From Rhynchopus euleeides (taxonomy: Eukaryota; Euglenozoa; Diplonemea; Diplonemida; Diplonemidae), in contig OY723284.1 of NCBI GenBank assembly GCA_963210315.1, positions 496,001 to 560,000 on the forward strand: 64,000 nt of DNA, in the 5' to 3' direction. The notes beneath the pieces are model-generated. The model was not told the DNA's origin. It searched no databases and saw nothing but the letters and a program-made list of their open reading frames with translations. Position numbers and translations under genes: made by a program. Below are positions 53,525-64,000 of this stretch, one piece after another; position 1 is the first letter of the stretch; the number at the start of each line of letters is the position of its first letter.

Positions 53525-53700
53525 TCCAGCAACTGTGGGAGAACAGTTCCGGACTACTTTTTGTTGAGCGCACACTTGCTGTCTCAAGGCTGTGTTGAGG
53601 CCCTGTGAAGTGGCATGAAGGTGCTAATCCAAAAGCTTCAGCCGTACGATATCCTTCGTTACTTCGCGACTTCGCTACGCTTCGTCGCTCGTAACTAGTC
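53525..53700. repeat. Dispersed repeat (SINE-like), best copy
   Basis: Contains TTGTTGAGCGCACACTTGCT, AAGGCTGTGTTGAGGCCCTG, AAAAGCTTCAGCCGTACGAT and CGCTTCGTCGCTCGTAACT. The TTTGCGTTGACGCTTCCACA stretch about 170 bp upstream also recurs, so the true unit may be longer. Confidence 0.5.
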
Positions 53701-54002
53701 ATGATGTCGCAGAAAAAAATACAGGAAGCACAGAGTCGACATCCCTTCACTCGTTATGCAGGTTGTGTCTGGGGGGGGTGGGGACTTCACACCAAAAGTG
53801 CAGAAAAAATGAACACCCTTCACAGAATAGGATGCCGCAACTGTCAGAGATTGACGCAGAGCGAAGGCACTGGAAGCAAATGATCCGGGTGCACGCAATG
53901 CGTTTGTTATAGTGTGCGTGGATGCAACTCAAGATAGCACTCTAATAAGTGCATCATCAGAAATCGTACATCTTTCACCTCATGGGACGAGCACCTTGCC
54001 CG

Positions 54003-54170
54003 GCAACTGTTTCTTTCTCCCAGCCTCAAACCACTTTTCGCTGAGCGCGTTGTGCCTCAAGGCTGCGTTGAAACCCCCTGGCAGTCAGGCGCCCAAACCA
54101 CAAGCTTCAGTCGTACAATTTTCCTGTGTCACTTCACGACTTCGCGACGCTTTTCGTCGCTAGCAAACTC
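54003..54170. repeat. Dispersed repeat (SINE-like), diverged copy
   Basis: Same order of shared words as 53525-53700 but more diverged. Confidence 0.45.
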
Positions 54171-54202
54171 GGAAAAGAGGGGATTCACTACCGGCGTTTT
54201 CA

Positions 54203-54304
54203 CCTATGAAACGGGGGCCTTCGCTTTAAAGTGCCACACAAGCGAGCCGCCTCACAATATATAGGCTGCAACCTGACACACTTTGACACAGAGCGAAGAC
54301 CCCC
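54203..54304. mobile_element. MITE-like unit, GGGGGCCTTCGCT variant
   Basis: Starts GGGGGCCTTCGCTTTAAAG and ends AGCGAAGACCCCC. An AACCTGACACACTTTGACAC stretch near the right end matches the inverse of 23826-23870, so this is a sister family of the 19045-19151 MITE. Confidence 0.45.
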
Positions 54305-54792
54305 TCATAGGGGGAAATATACCCAAAAAAAACGCACTTGTCTTCGTCACCTGGAGAAAAGACCCGCGCCAAGAGAATACCCCAGTGTGGGTGTTGGTGC
54401 CTCTGAAAGGGCCGATTTACGTGAGTTCTTACGTAGCTGTTCTTGGGTTTTCAGGGGCACCAACCACTCTCTTTTTGCGCGGTGCGCCGTTATCTGCCCT
54501 GGGGGGGGCTGTGCCACCGCAAGGCGTGCGAGATGTTGCATTGAGAACTCAGAAGTCATCCCTCGTACTCCCACGCCGCCCACCCCCCCCCCCTCGACCT
54601 CCTGTGTCCCCCGTGTCAAGCCACACCCTCCCCCGCCCCTGTGGGGGGATCGGACACTGGCACAGAGGGTCGGGAGGGCAGGGGGGTTTGAAGAAACGGC
54701 GTGAGGTGTGAGAGAGCGGGGGGTGGGGCGGGGGCAGAAGTGAGGTAAGAAGAGGAAAGTAGGAAAGTAGGATTAAAGATACTCTTAGCTGC

Positions 54793-57397
<2,605 letters not shown>

Positions 57398-57623
57398 GGC
57401 GCCACCCGCACAGCAGCAGCAGCATCAGCAGGCGCCACAGCAGGCGCAACAACAACCGAAGAAGAAGTCGAACGAGGCATCATCGACAAAGCATCCGCAC
57501 ACCACGGCGCAGCAGCAGCAGCAGCAGCAGCCGACGCAGAAGCCGAAGCAACAGCAAGGGCAGCAGCAACAGCGGAAGGGGCCGGCAGCGACGGCCCCCC
57601 AGCAAGGATCCGGGTGGGTGACG

Positions 57624-59336
57624 ATGGCGCGCAAGCCGCCCGTGCCACCTCCCCCGGCCCTCGCGGCCCCCCCGGCGGCTTCAATTGCCGCCACGCAGAT
57701 CGGGGTCGCGCCGCGCGGGCTCCTCTTCGCGCAGCAGGCGAAGCGCGCGAAGGAGCTGCTTGAACTCGCGCAGGCAGCGGTAGCGGAGGACTCGCAGCGT
57801 GCCTATGCTGTGATCTGCGGGACACGCTTCGCCGGCGCGTCGGAGGAGATGCTCACCCTGGTGGGTGGGATGGTGCGCCCGCTGTGGGTGGCGACGGCGG
57901 GGAACATCCCCTTTAACAGCGGGGTGCCGGCGGGAAGCGACGGCGTGCCGGGCGTTGCCCATGTCGACGCCGTCCCACGGGGGGAGGAGCGGACGAGGGT
58001 GCTCGTCTTCTGCGTGGCCGCGGCTCACACGTCGAAGGACACGTGGACCGCGCTGACGACGGGCACCGACAGCCTGACGGTCCTGCAGGGGCTGGCGCGG
58101 CGGGCGGCGAGCGACGCCGGCAAGGTGCGGGTGCGGCCGGAGCAGGTGTGGCGGCCACAGTGGCGCAAGGGCCGGGTGGACGCGATGGTGCGTGTGCCAC
58201 GGGAGGCTGTCACCAGCCTCCTTCAGGCGTCGGGGGCAGGAGGCTGTTTCTGGAAGGAGCTGCAATTTGCCGGCGGCCGCGAGCCGTACGCGGCGATTCC
58301 CCTCTGCAAGGGTACAACACTGTCGGAGGCACGCGCCGCCGCGAAGGGGCTGGGACCCGCTGCGCTCGGTCTGGTGTACGGCGTGAGGACACTGTCGGTT
58401 CGCGTGGCGACACCCCAGCAGGCTGAGGCGGTGCGCGCCAACCTCGGAGATAAAGCTGAACCGGCTCGTGACCCCCTCATGAAATGGGTGGTATCCGGGG
58501 CCCGTGGGCAAGAGCACGCCGACGACATCCTGTTCGACTTGCGGCGGGCGGGAAATGGCTGGAACGCGAGTGTGATAAACTCGCGCGCTAAAAGCGGACA
58601 GCGCGTGCTCGTCGTAACGGCGCCAACACCCCCCCCCTTTAGTTGTATAACGAGGGCGGGCCGCCCCTCCCTCTGGGTGAGGGAATGGGCGAAAGAGGAC
58701 GCCCCCCCGCAGGATGTGCGGCGGTTCAAGCCCGCGCCCGCGGCTGGCCCCCCGGCCAAGGTGAAGCTGCCGGAGCGCTACGTGTCATCCCCACCGACGA
58801 CACCTATCGCCCCCCCGCAGGTCTCCCCGCAGGCCCCTCCGCAGGACCCCCCGCCGCCTCCACAGGCACCGCCAGCCGCGGCCCAGGCTGAACCCGCCGC
58901 AGATGAGACCGCGGCCCCTCCTCCTGCCGCCGGCGGGGGCGACGACGTTGACGACGAGAGCTCCGCCGACATGCTCTCAGCTGACGGGGAGGACGGTGCC
59001 CCGCGTGCGGACGCCAACGGCAAGCGGCGTCGGGTGGTCTCCGGGGGCGACGGGGCCGAAGAGGAGGACGACATCGACGAGATGCTGGGGCAGCCTTCGT
59101 CGAAGGGCTGGGGGGAGCGCATCAGCTCTGCGGTGTCCGACGCGATGGACTACGTCTCCCCGATCCGCAAGAGGAATGTGAGCATCCACATTCACCAATG
59201 GGGCGTCGGGTACAAGGCCACAATGAACACCCGCTGCCAGCTGTGCGAAGCGGTCGTGGGCAGGCAGTACACGCTGAAAAGCTGCGAGGGATGCAATCAG
59301 GTGGCATGCGCGAGCTGTGCAAACCTGCACAAGTGA
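57624..59336 (+). CDS. LINE ORF1
   Basis: 570 aa from the first in-frame ATG after the (GA)n tract. The frame is open further upstream but has no ATG, and that stretch is Gln/Pro/Ala-rich. The central part (about 60-360) looks folded, with no family recognised. A Pro/Ala/Gln-rich linker (about 390-450) and an acidic segment follow. The C-terminus (about 520-570) is a Cys cluster, NTRCQLCEAV ... LKSCEGCNQVACASC, probably zinc-binding. The role is likely RNA packaging with ORF2 as in other LINEs. It stops at TGA (59334), in the same frame as ORF2 and only 57 bases before the 2A motif. Confidence 0.75.
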   Translation: MARKPPVPPPPALAAPPAASIAATQIGVAPRGLLFAQQAKRAKELLELAQAAVAEDSQRAYAVICGTRFAGASEEMLTLVGGMVRPLWVATAGNIPFNSGVPAGSDGVPGVAHVDAVPRGEERTRVLVFCVAAAHTSKDTWTALTTGTDSLTVLQGLARRAASDAGKVRVRPEQVWRPQWRKGRVDAMVRVPREAVTSLLQASGAGGCFWKELQFAGGREPYAAIPLCKGTTLSEARAAAKGLGPAALGLVYGVRTLSVRVATPQQAEAVRANLGDKAEPARDPLMKWVVSGARGQEHADDILFDLRRAGNGWNASVINSRAKSGQRVLVVTAPTPPPFSCITRAGRPSLWVREWAKEDAPPQDVRRFKPAPAAGPPAKVKLPERYVSSPPTTPIAPPQVSPQAPPQDPPPPPQAPPAAAQAEPAADETAAPPPAAGGGDDVDDESSADMLSADGEDGAPRADANGKRRRVVSGGDGAEEEDDIDEMLGQPSSKGWGERISSAVSDAMDYVSPIRKRNVSIHIHQWGVGYKATMNTRCQLCEAVVGRQYTLKSCEGCNQVACASCANLHK

Positions 59337-62180
59337 CTTCCCACCCGGGATAAGCGACTCGCAGATGCTGCGTATCTGCGCCTCCCCACGCACGGGGACA
59401 TCGAGACGAACCCAGGCCCCGCTATCACCCTGGCTTCCGTGAATGTGACGGCGCTGCTTCCTCACCTCGAGAAGATCACGCTGATCCCTGCCGACATCGT
59501 CTGTCTACAAGAAACTGCCCTGACCAAGCACATGCAGGAAGAGGTATCGACGCACCTTTCCCAGGAGCGGATATGGTCCACGGCTTGGGGTGCACCCCGC
59601 GACGGCGTTAAAGGCAACCTTGTGAAAGGCACCAAAGGCGGAGTCGGCATCCTTGCGCGGAAGCCCGCCCCGCTCGTGCGCCTCTCCACCCCCACGACAC
59701 TGGAACGTTTTGCAAGCGATGGCCGTTTTGTACACGCAAAGGTGGCAATCGGAGATGGTAGCTCCTTCCTGCACGTCCTATGCGTGTACGCCCCGTCGGG
59801 TCAGAAGCGGCGCAAGTCTGGGAAAACCTTCGCCGAACGGGAGCGACTCCTGCATGCGGTGCTGCTAGACTACGGCAGATGCTTGGGCGACGTGCCGGTA
59901 GTGGTGATGGGCGACCTCAACACCGACAGGGATGCGTCGCCCACCCTCGCACATGCACTGGACAACTACTGGGCCGATGCTGCGGCACTGGCCGCACAGG
60001 CCACCGGCACCACGCCCCCTTCAACCTTCACCTCCACTACATGCGAGGGGACACGTATCGACTACGCGCTGCTGAACCCGATCGCAGCGCAGGCCCTTAC
60101 GGCGTGCGATGTTCGGGACGTGGGAGTGCCGAACCACCTCTGCGTGACGATGACTCTCGACGTTCAGGTCTTCGACCAGACGTGCCTCAAATACAGGGTC
60201 CCCAAGCAAATCCGCGTTCCTCGGGCCCCCCCCGGGGATACCACCGCGCCCCCTCCTACTCCATCCCTCTCGGGGTTCGAGGGAGCCCTGCGGCGGGGCG
60301 ACCTTGACAATGCCTGGAAACTGCTCTGCGAAGCGTGCGAGACCTACCTCGTGCAATTGGCGGGACTTTCAGCTGGTGCCTCCCGCGCCTACATCGGCCG
60401 TGGGGATGTACGCGAGCCACGGAAGGTCCGCCTGTGTGCGAGGGAATCACGGGCACCGGATGGGCTGGGAGCCGCGTCCTGCCGTGAGCTGAAACTGCGC
60501 GCTGCCATCCGACGCCTAGAGGAGTTGGTGGGCGCCCGCATGCGTCTTGGCAACGGCCTGCTGCCATACGATGTTTCACGCTGCTGGGAGAAGTGCAGAA
60601 CACTGGTATGTGAGCTGCCCACCAACCAGGATGTGCCGGCTGGCGGCCGGCGCGACGGTACCCCGCCCCTTGCGGTGCTCCAACGCCTCCTCCACGGGAC
60701 GCGCGCGGAGTGCCGACGGATTCTCTCTGAGGTGGTGCACCAGCGCCGAGGCCTGCTCCGCGACGACTTCCGGAGACGTTGCCGTGAGGATGCGAAGAGT
60801 GTCGTGGCGATGCTGAAGGGAGAGACGCCCAGCACTGCCGACACGGTGCGGCGACCGGACGGGACCTTCACCGCCAACCTCGCTGAGATGGACAGCATCC
60901 TGCAAGGAGCCTGGGACAGCATCCTGCGGCTGTACCCTGATCGCGTTGGGGAACCCGAATTTGCGCCGTTCATGGAGCGCTTCGGGAAATACGTACACCA
61001 CACTCCGATGACTATATCCGACATCACGGGGTCAGACCTCATCGCGCTGGCACAGATGAAGCTAGCGAAGTCCAAGTCGGGCACCTGCGGCGTCGACGGC
61101 TGGAGACTGGAAGAGGTTGCACTTCTGCCGGTGGGGCTAATGGATGGGTTTGCAGCCCTCTTCAACAGCATCGAGCGTACCGGCTCTTGGCCCGAGGCGC
61201 TGAGAACCGCACTGGTGACGCTCATCCCCAAGGGCGAATACGCTGGCGACCCGCTCGGACTTCGGCCCATCACGGTCACGAGCCTGGTGTACCGCATATG
61301 GGCCTGCCGCCGTCTGCAGGATGTTGTCGTATGGCAGGAGGGCTGGATTGACCCCTCTCAACACGGCTTCCGCCCCGGCCACCGCGCCGACGACGCGCTG
61401 ATGGACCTCACGACCCAGATTGAGGAAACGCTCCTGGACACGGACACCTCGATCTACCTCCTGGCGCTCGACTTCTCGAAATGTTTCGACAGGGTACCCC
61501 AGCGCTTAGTCCTGGAGCTGGCGCGTGCAATGGGGCTGCACGAGCGCATCCTCCGGCCGCTGGAAGCGATGTACTCGCGCCTCCGCCGTCGCTTCAAGAC
61601 CCCACTCGGAGTGGGGGGGGAGTTCGATGTGACGAACGGAATTCTTCAGGGCTGCCCATTGTCGGTCGTCCTCATCAACGCGCTGCTCTCCGTCCTGGTG
61701 AAAGCGATCCAGGAAGAGAGCGGGGGGGCCCTCAGCATATCGTACGCGGATGACGCCACTATCATCTCGCGTGTCTCTGAGGCGCTGACACAACGTGGCG
61801 CGGACATCACGGGCGAGTTCTGCGCAATAACGGGAATGCGCCTAAACGAAAAGAAGACCATTGCCATGGGCGTGCATCGCGTGGACCCCTCCTCTGGCGC
61901 ACGCCCTCGATATGTCGGCACCATCGCTGTAAATGGGGCCACCTTCCCCACCAAAACCGCCTCACCTGCACTAGGCGTGCGCGTCTGTGTGTCACCAGCG
62001 TTCATAGACCGCGGCGACGACGGACGGGCGAGTAAAGCGCATGCCCCCTTACGCCGCCTGGGCAGCTCGCCTGCGACCTTTGAGCAGCGACACGGCCTGA
62101 TTGCTGGCGCAGTCATGCCCCGAGCGATCTTCGGTGGCTGGTATGCTAGAGACCCGAGCCTCAAACTGCCTATACGGTGA
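59337..62180 (+). CDS. LINE ORF2: AP endonuclease and reverse transcriptase
   Basis: Open from the codon after the ORF1 TGA. There is no ATG before the endonuclease, so initiation is unclear. After 2A, residues ASVNVTALL begin an APE-type endonuclease: ADIVCLQETAL (catalytic Glu), FLHVLCVYAP, VVVMGDLNTDRD and a final GTRIDYALLNP ... GVPNHLCVT (Asp and His). Reverse transcriptase follows with GTCGVDGWRLEEVA, ALVTLIPKG, RPITVTSLVYRIW, QHGFRPGHRADDAL, YLLALDFSKCFDRVP, GILQGCPLSVVLINALL and SISYADDATII (catalytic YADD at 61744-61755). It would nick target DNA and copy the LINE RNA there. The frame ends at 62180 because of a +1 shift. The true continuation is at 62150-64000 in the next frame. Confidence 0.9.
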   Translation, partial: LPTRDKRLADAAYLRLPTHGDIETNPGPAITLASVNVTALLPHLEKITLIPADIVCLQETALTKHMQEEVSTHLSQERIWSTAWGAPRDGVKGNLVKGTKGGVGILARKPAPLVRLSTPTTLERFASDGRFVHAKVAIGDGSSFLHVLCVYAPSGQKRRKSGKTFAERERLLHAVLLDYGRCLGDVPVVVMGDLNTDRDASPTLAHALDNYWADAAALAAQATGTTPPSTFTSTTCEGTRIDYALLNPIAAQALTACDVRDVGVPNHLCVTMTLDVQVFDQTCLKYRVPKQIRVPRAPPGDTTAPPPTPSLSGFEGALRRGDLDNAWKLLCEACETYLVQLAGLSAGASRAYIGRGDVREPRKVRLCARESRAPDGLGAASCRELKLRAAIRRLEELVGARMRLGNGLLPYDVSRCWEKCRTLVCELPTNQDVPAGGRRDGTPPLAVLQRLLHGTRAECRRILSEVVHQRRGLLRDDFRRRCREDAKSVVAMLKGETPSTADTVRRPDGTFTANLAEMDSILQGAWDSILRLYPDRVGEPEFAPFMERFGKYVHHTPMTISDITGSDLIALAQMKLAKSKSGTCGVDGWRLEEVALLPVGLMDGFAALFNSIERTGSWPEALRTALVTLIPKGEYAGDPLGLRPITVTSLVYRIWACRRLQDVVVWQEGWIDPSQHGFRPGHRADDALMDLTTQIEETLLDTDTSIYLLALDFSKCFDRVPQRLVLELARAMGLHERILRPLEAMYSRLRRRFKTPLGVGGEFDVTNGILQGCPLSVVLINALLSVLVKAIQEESGGALSISYADDATIISRVSEALTQRGADITGEFCAITGMRLNEKKTIAMGVHRVDPSSGARPRYVGTIAVNGATFPTKTASPALGVRVCVSPAFIDRGDDGRASKAHAPLRRLGSSPATFEQRHGLIAGAVMPRAIFGGWYARDPSLKLPIR
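59394..59420 (+). other. 2A ribosome-skipping peptide motif
   Basis: Encodes GDIETNPGP, matching the 2A consensus D(V/I)ExNPGP, at which ribosomes skip the Gly-Pro bond. The preceding residues RLADAAYLRLPTH supply the upstream helix-like part. 2A peptides at the start of ORF2 are known from trypanosome Ingi/L1Tc LINEs and several animal LINEs. Here it lies in frame between the ORF1 stop and the endonuclease. Confidence 0.88.
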
Positions 62181-64000
62181 CCGCCATCCCTCCCGCAGCA
62201 CCGCAGCGGCCCTCTCCATTGCCTCGAAGGGACACCTCCTTCACCCAGGAATCATAGTGCCGTATCGCATGCTGCTCCTACTTCTAGACTCCTGCCGCCG
62301 CCTACCAGAATTGATCCCGCGATTCAACCGCATTCGGGCCATGTATGCACAAAAAACACGCATCGACGTCCCCCTCGGGCCTATCGGGCTTGCGCTCAAA
62401 AAAGGACTGCCGCCGGCCTCCCTCACCTGCGGCGATGATGTTTCCCTCATATCTGCTCCAGGAGGTTCCGAACCACTGCTTTCACTCGAAGTGGCGGCAC
62501 GGAACCATGTGCTACGCGAGGCGCTGCGTCACAACATCTGGCGAAGGCTTGCTATCTCCAGACCCTCCTTCGGCGGTGTGGAGGACGGCGTTGACACCGT
62601 GCTGACAAACGACTTCTGGCAATCATGTGGGGATCCTGTGCTCGCCGCTGCGATGCGCTGCATTATTGTTGGGGGCGTGTTCCTGGCAGACCGCTGGGGA
62701 CGCAATAAGCTTGGGGCTGCGACGGACTCCGCGCCTGACGGGCCGGAGGCCGAGCGCTCGACCGCTCCTACTCCACCTCCTGTGACCGCTGCCGACCACG
62801 CCACAGCACCCGCGGACGGCGACGCTGCCGGTGACACCGATGATGACGACGACTCGTCGAGCTCAGCCCCGTCCGAGTTCGATGTCCTCGACGACTCGGG
62901 TGAGGTGCCCCTACCCCTCACAGCAACACAGCCGGAGCCGGGTAGCGACCGCCTCTGCCGGAATTGCGATACGGGCTCCCCCGAAACCGTCACGCATCTC
63001 TTCTGGGAATGCCCTGCCCACAACGACGTCCGTGCCCGGGAGCGGTACGCGGGTCTCTGTGAGGAGCGCCTCTCATGGCCGCCCTGCCTAGCCAACTGGG
63101 GCATCATACCGAAACCCCTATCCGGTACGGTGCGGGCGAAGGACCTGCACCACCTAATGAGCACGATAGTCGCCCGCAGAGATGTGCTGGAACGTGAGCG
63201 CCTCGGGGTATCCCCAACTGTTTGCGCGTGGGACGCAGCGCTAGCGCGACCCGCTGCGCCCCATCAGTCCGACCTGGCCTCACTGCCGGACAACCCACCC
63301 CGCTGGACTCACGGAGAGTGCATCATGCGTGCCCTGCGGGCCTGGCTCGGTCGTCTCACCTGGACGAGGGAGGGGTCCGTCTCCTTCTGCGAGCTCGCCA
63401 TCGACTTCGAGGTCTTCTCCGGGCTCGACGTCTGCCCGATCGCTACTGGCGCCCCGGCAGGAACCCAGCCCGCCCCACTCAACATGCGTGGACGCATGAT
63501 GGGGCAGATGTTGAAATACCTTGTCTCCCAGTGTGAAGCAGTTAACCTCCGCGCGCCCCTGCCTGGCGCGTTTGTCTCGCGTGTCTACTGCCTCCGCGCG
63601 GTGGGGGTGAAGGAAGTCTGGGGCGGTCTTGAACCACGCCCCCGCTTTGCCTGCCACGGGCTCACCACCCGTATCCTGATCGAGCAGATTCCCCGCGCGA
63701 TCCACTGGGCCTCGAGCAAGTCGTGGGGCCTGGACCTTACCCCGTCGTATGCCGAGGTGCCCGACCGGGACACGCGAAGCGAACAGTGGGACCCTACTCC
63801 CGTAGCCCCCACCCGTGACCCCCTCGACACGGTCAGCCCGAGGTCGGCGCCGTGCGGCGCTGAGCGCTATGCCCCCCGTTCGGAGGTGCTGGCTCGCAAC
63901 GTCTGCAGGGCCCACTCCAAGCCCAAGTGCCATGACTGCGACGCGGCGGGGCACAACCGAACCCTGCGAATGGAAGACTGCTGCCGGGCCCACCACCGCC
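62150..64000 (+). CDS. LINE ORF2 C-terminal continuation (frame +1), incomplete
   Basis: From about 62167 the frame reads LYGDRHPSRSTAAALSIASK, then LLHPGIIVPYRMLLLLLDS, DTVLTNDFWQSCGDPVLAAA, and joins the C-terminal region known from copy A (GVFLADRWGRNKLG at 62674). It runs open to the window edge inside the Cys/His block. One small insertion or deletion in the upstream 20 bases explains the frame change. Whether it is real or a sequencing error cannot be told. Confidence 0.8.

Larger units (their letters stand above)
51015..54792. other. Gene-free region with dispersed repeats
   Basis: No gene is supported. 51220-51260 repeats GTGGT words. 52128-52150 matches 21935-21960. 52425-52512 is one end of the GC-hairpin family. 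53525-53700 and 54003-54170 are copies of the dispersed repeat. 54203-54304 is a MITE-like unit with GGGGGCCTTCGCT and GCGAAGACCCCC tips. The LINE 3' end begins at 54793. Confidence 0.45.

Overview
The window looks like nuclear DNA of a repeat-rich, GC-rich unicellular eukaryote. A zinc transporter gene carries three short GT-AG introns (74 to 168 bp, donors GTATGT or GTATGA), and about four host genes sit among dozens of transposon, satellite and palindromic repeat families. I cannot name the species. Two retroelements resemble ones best known from Euglenozoa: a LINE with a 2A peptide ahead of its endonuclease, and a tyrosine-recombinase retroelement ordered gag-like, recombinase, RT/RNase H as in VIPER/TATE. 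A diplonemid-like source is therefore possible, but this is only inference. A 200-base N block at 48534-48733 is an assembly gap.

Host genes, all on the minus strand: a CDF/ZnT zinc transporter (736-2481), a secretory-pathway MRH-domain protein of OS-9/erlectin type (7642-8700), a single-pass membrane protein with a TIG domain and a cytoplasmic class III cyclase-like domain (31670-33907), and a B-box/coiled-coil protein cut by the gap (48734-49428).

Mobile DNA: (1) an unrecognised two-gene DNA transposon with 157-bp terminal inverted repeats built from GACTCCCGCTAGCGGGAGTC palindromes (3091-6578). It has an internally deleted relative (11581-13817), a detached relic of its small gene (10946-11480) and a short non-autonomous copy (24022-24323). 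(2) A 661-bp hAT-type element with 8-bp target duplication inserted into the deleted relative (11921-12581), and a hAT transposase C-terminal exon (37332-38018). (3) Several families of inverted-repeat elements flanked by TA, many starting with a G tract (20709-21070, 24616-26017, 35687-36834, 39713-40859, 49485-51012). (4) A tyrosine-recombinase retroelement (about 42100-46600) and a decayed relative (30300-31540). (5) A young LINE: the 3' end of one copy (54793-57130), then a 263-bp (GA)n tract, then a second copy from its 5' end to the window edge.

Repeats fill most of the rest: a 41-bp satellite that reverses orientation (27630-29965), a roughly 190-bp satellite (38280-39290), palindromic word arrays (10570-10945, 21575-21735, 36850-37097) and many small hairpin elements. 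The host genes show no common pathway or operon arrangement. The window reads as isolated genes in transposon-built intergenic DNA.
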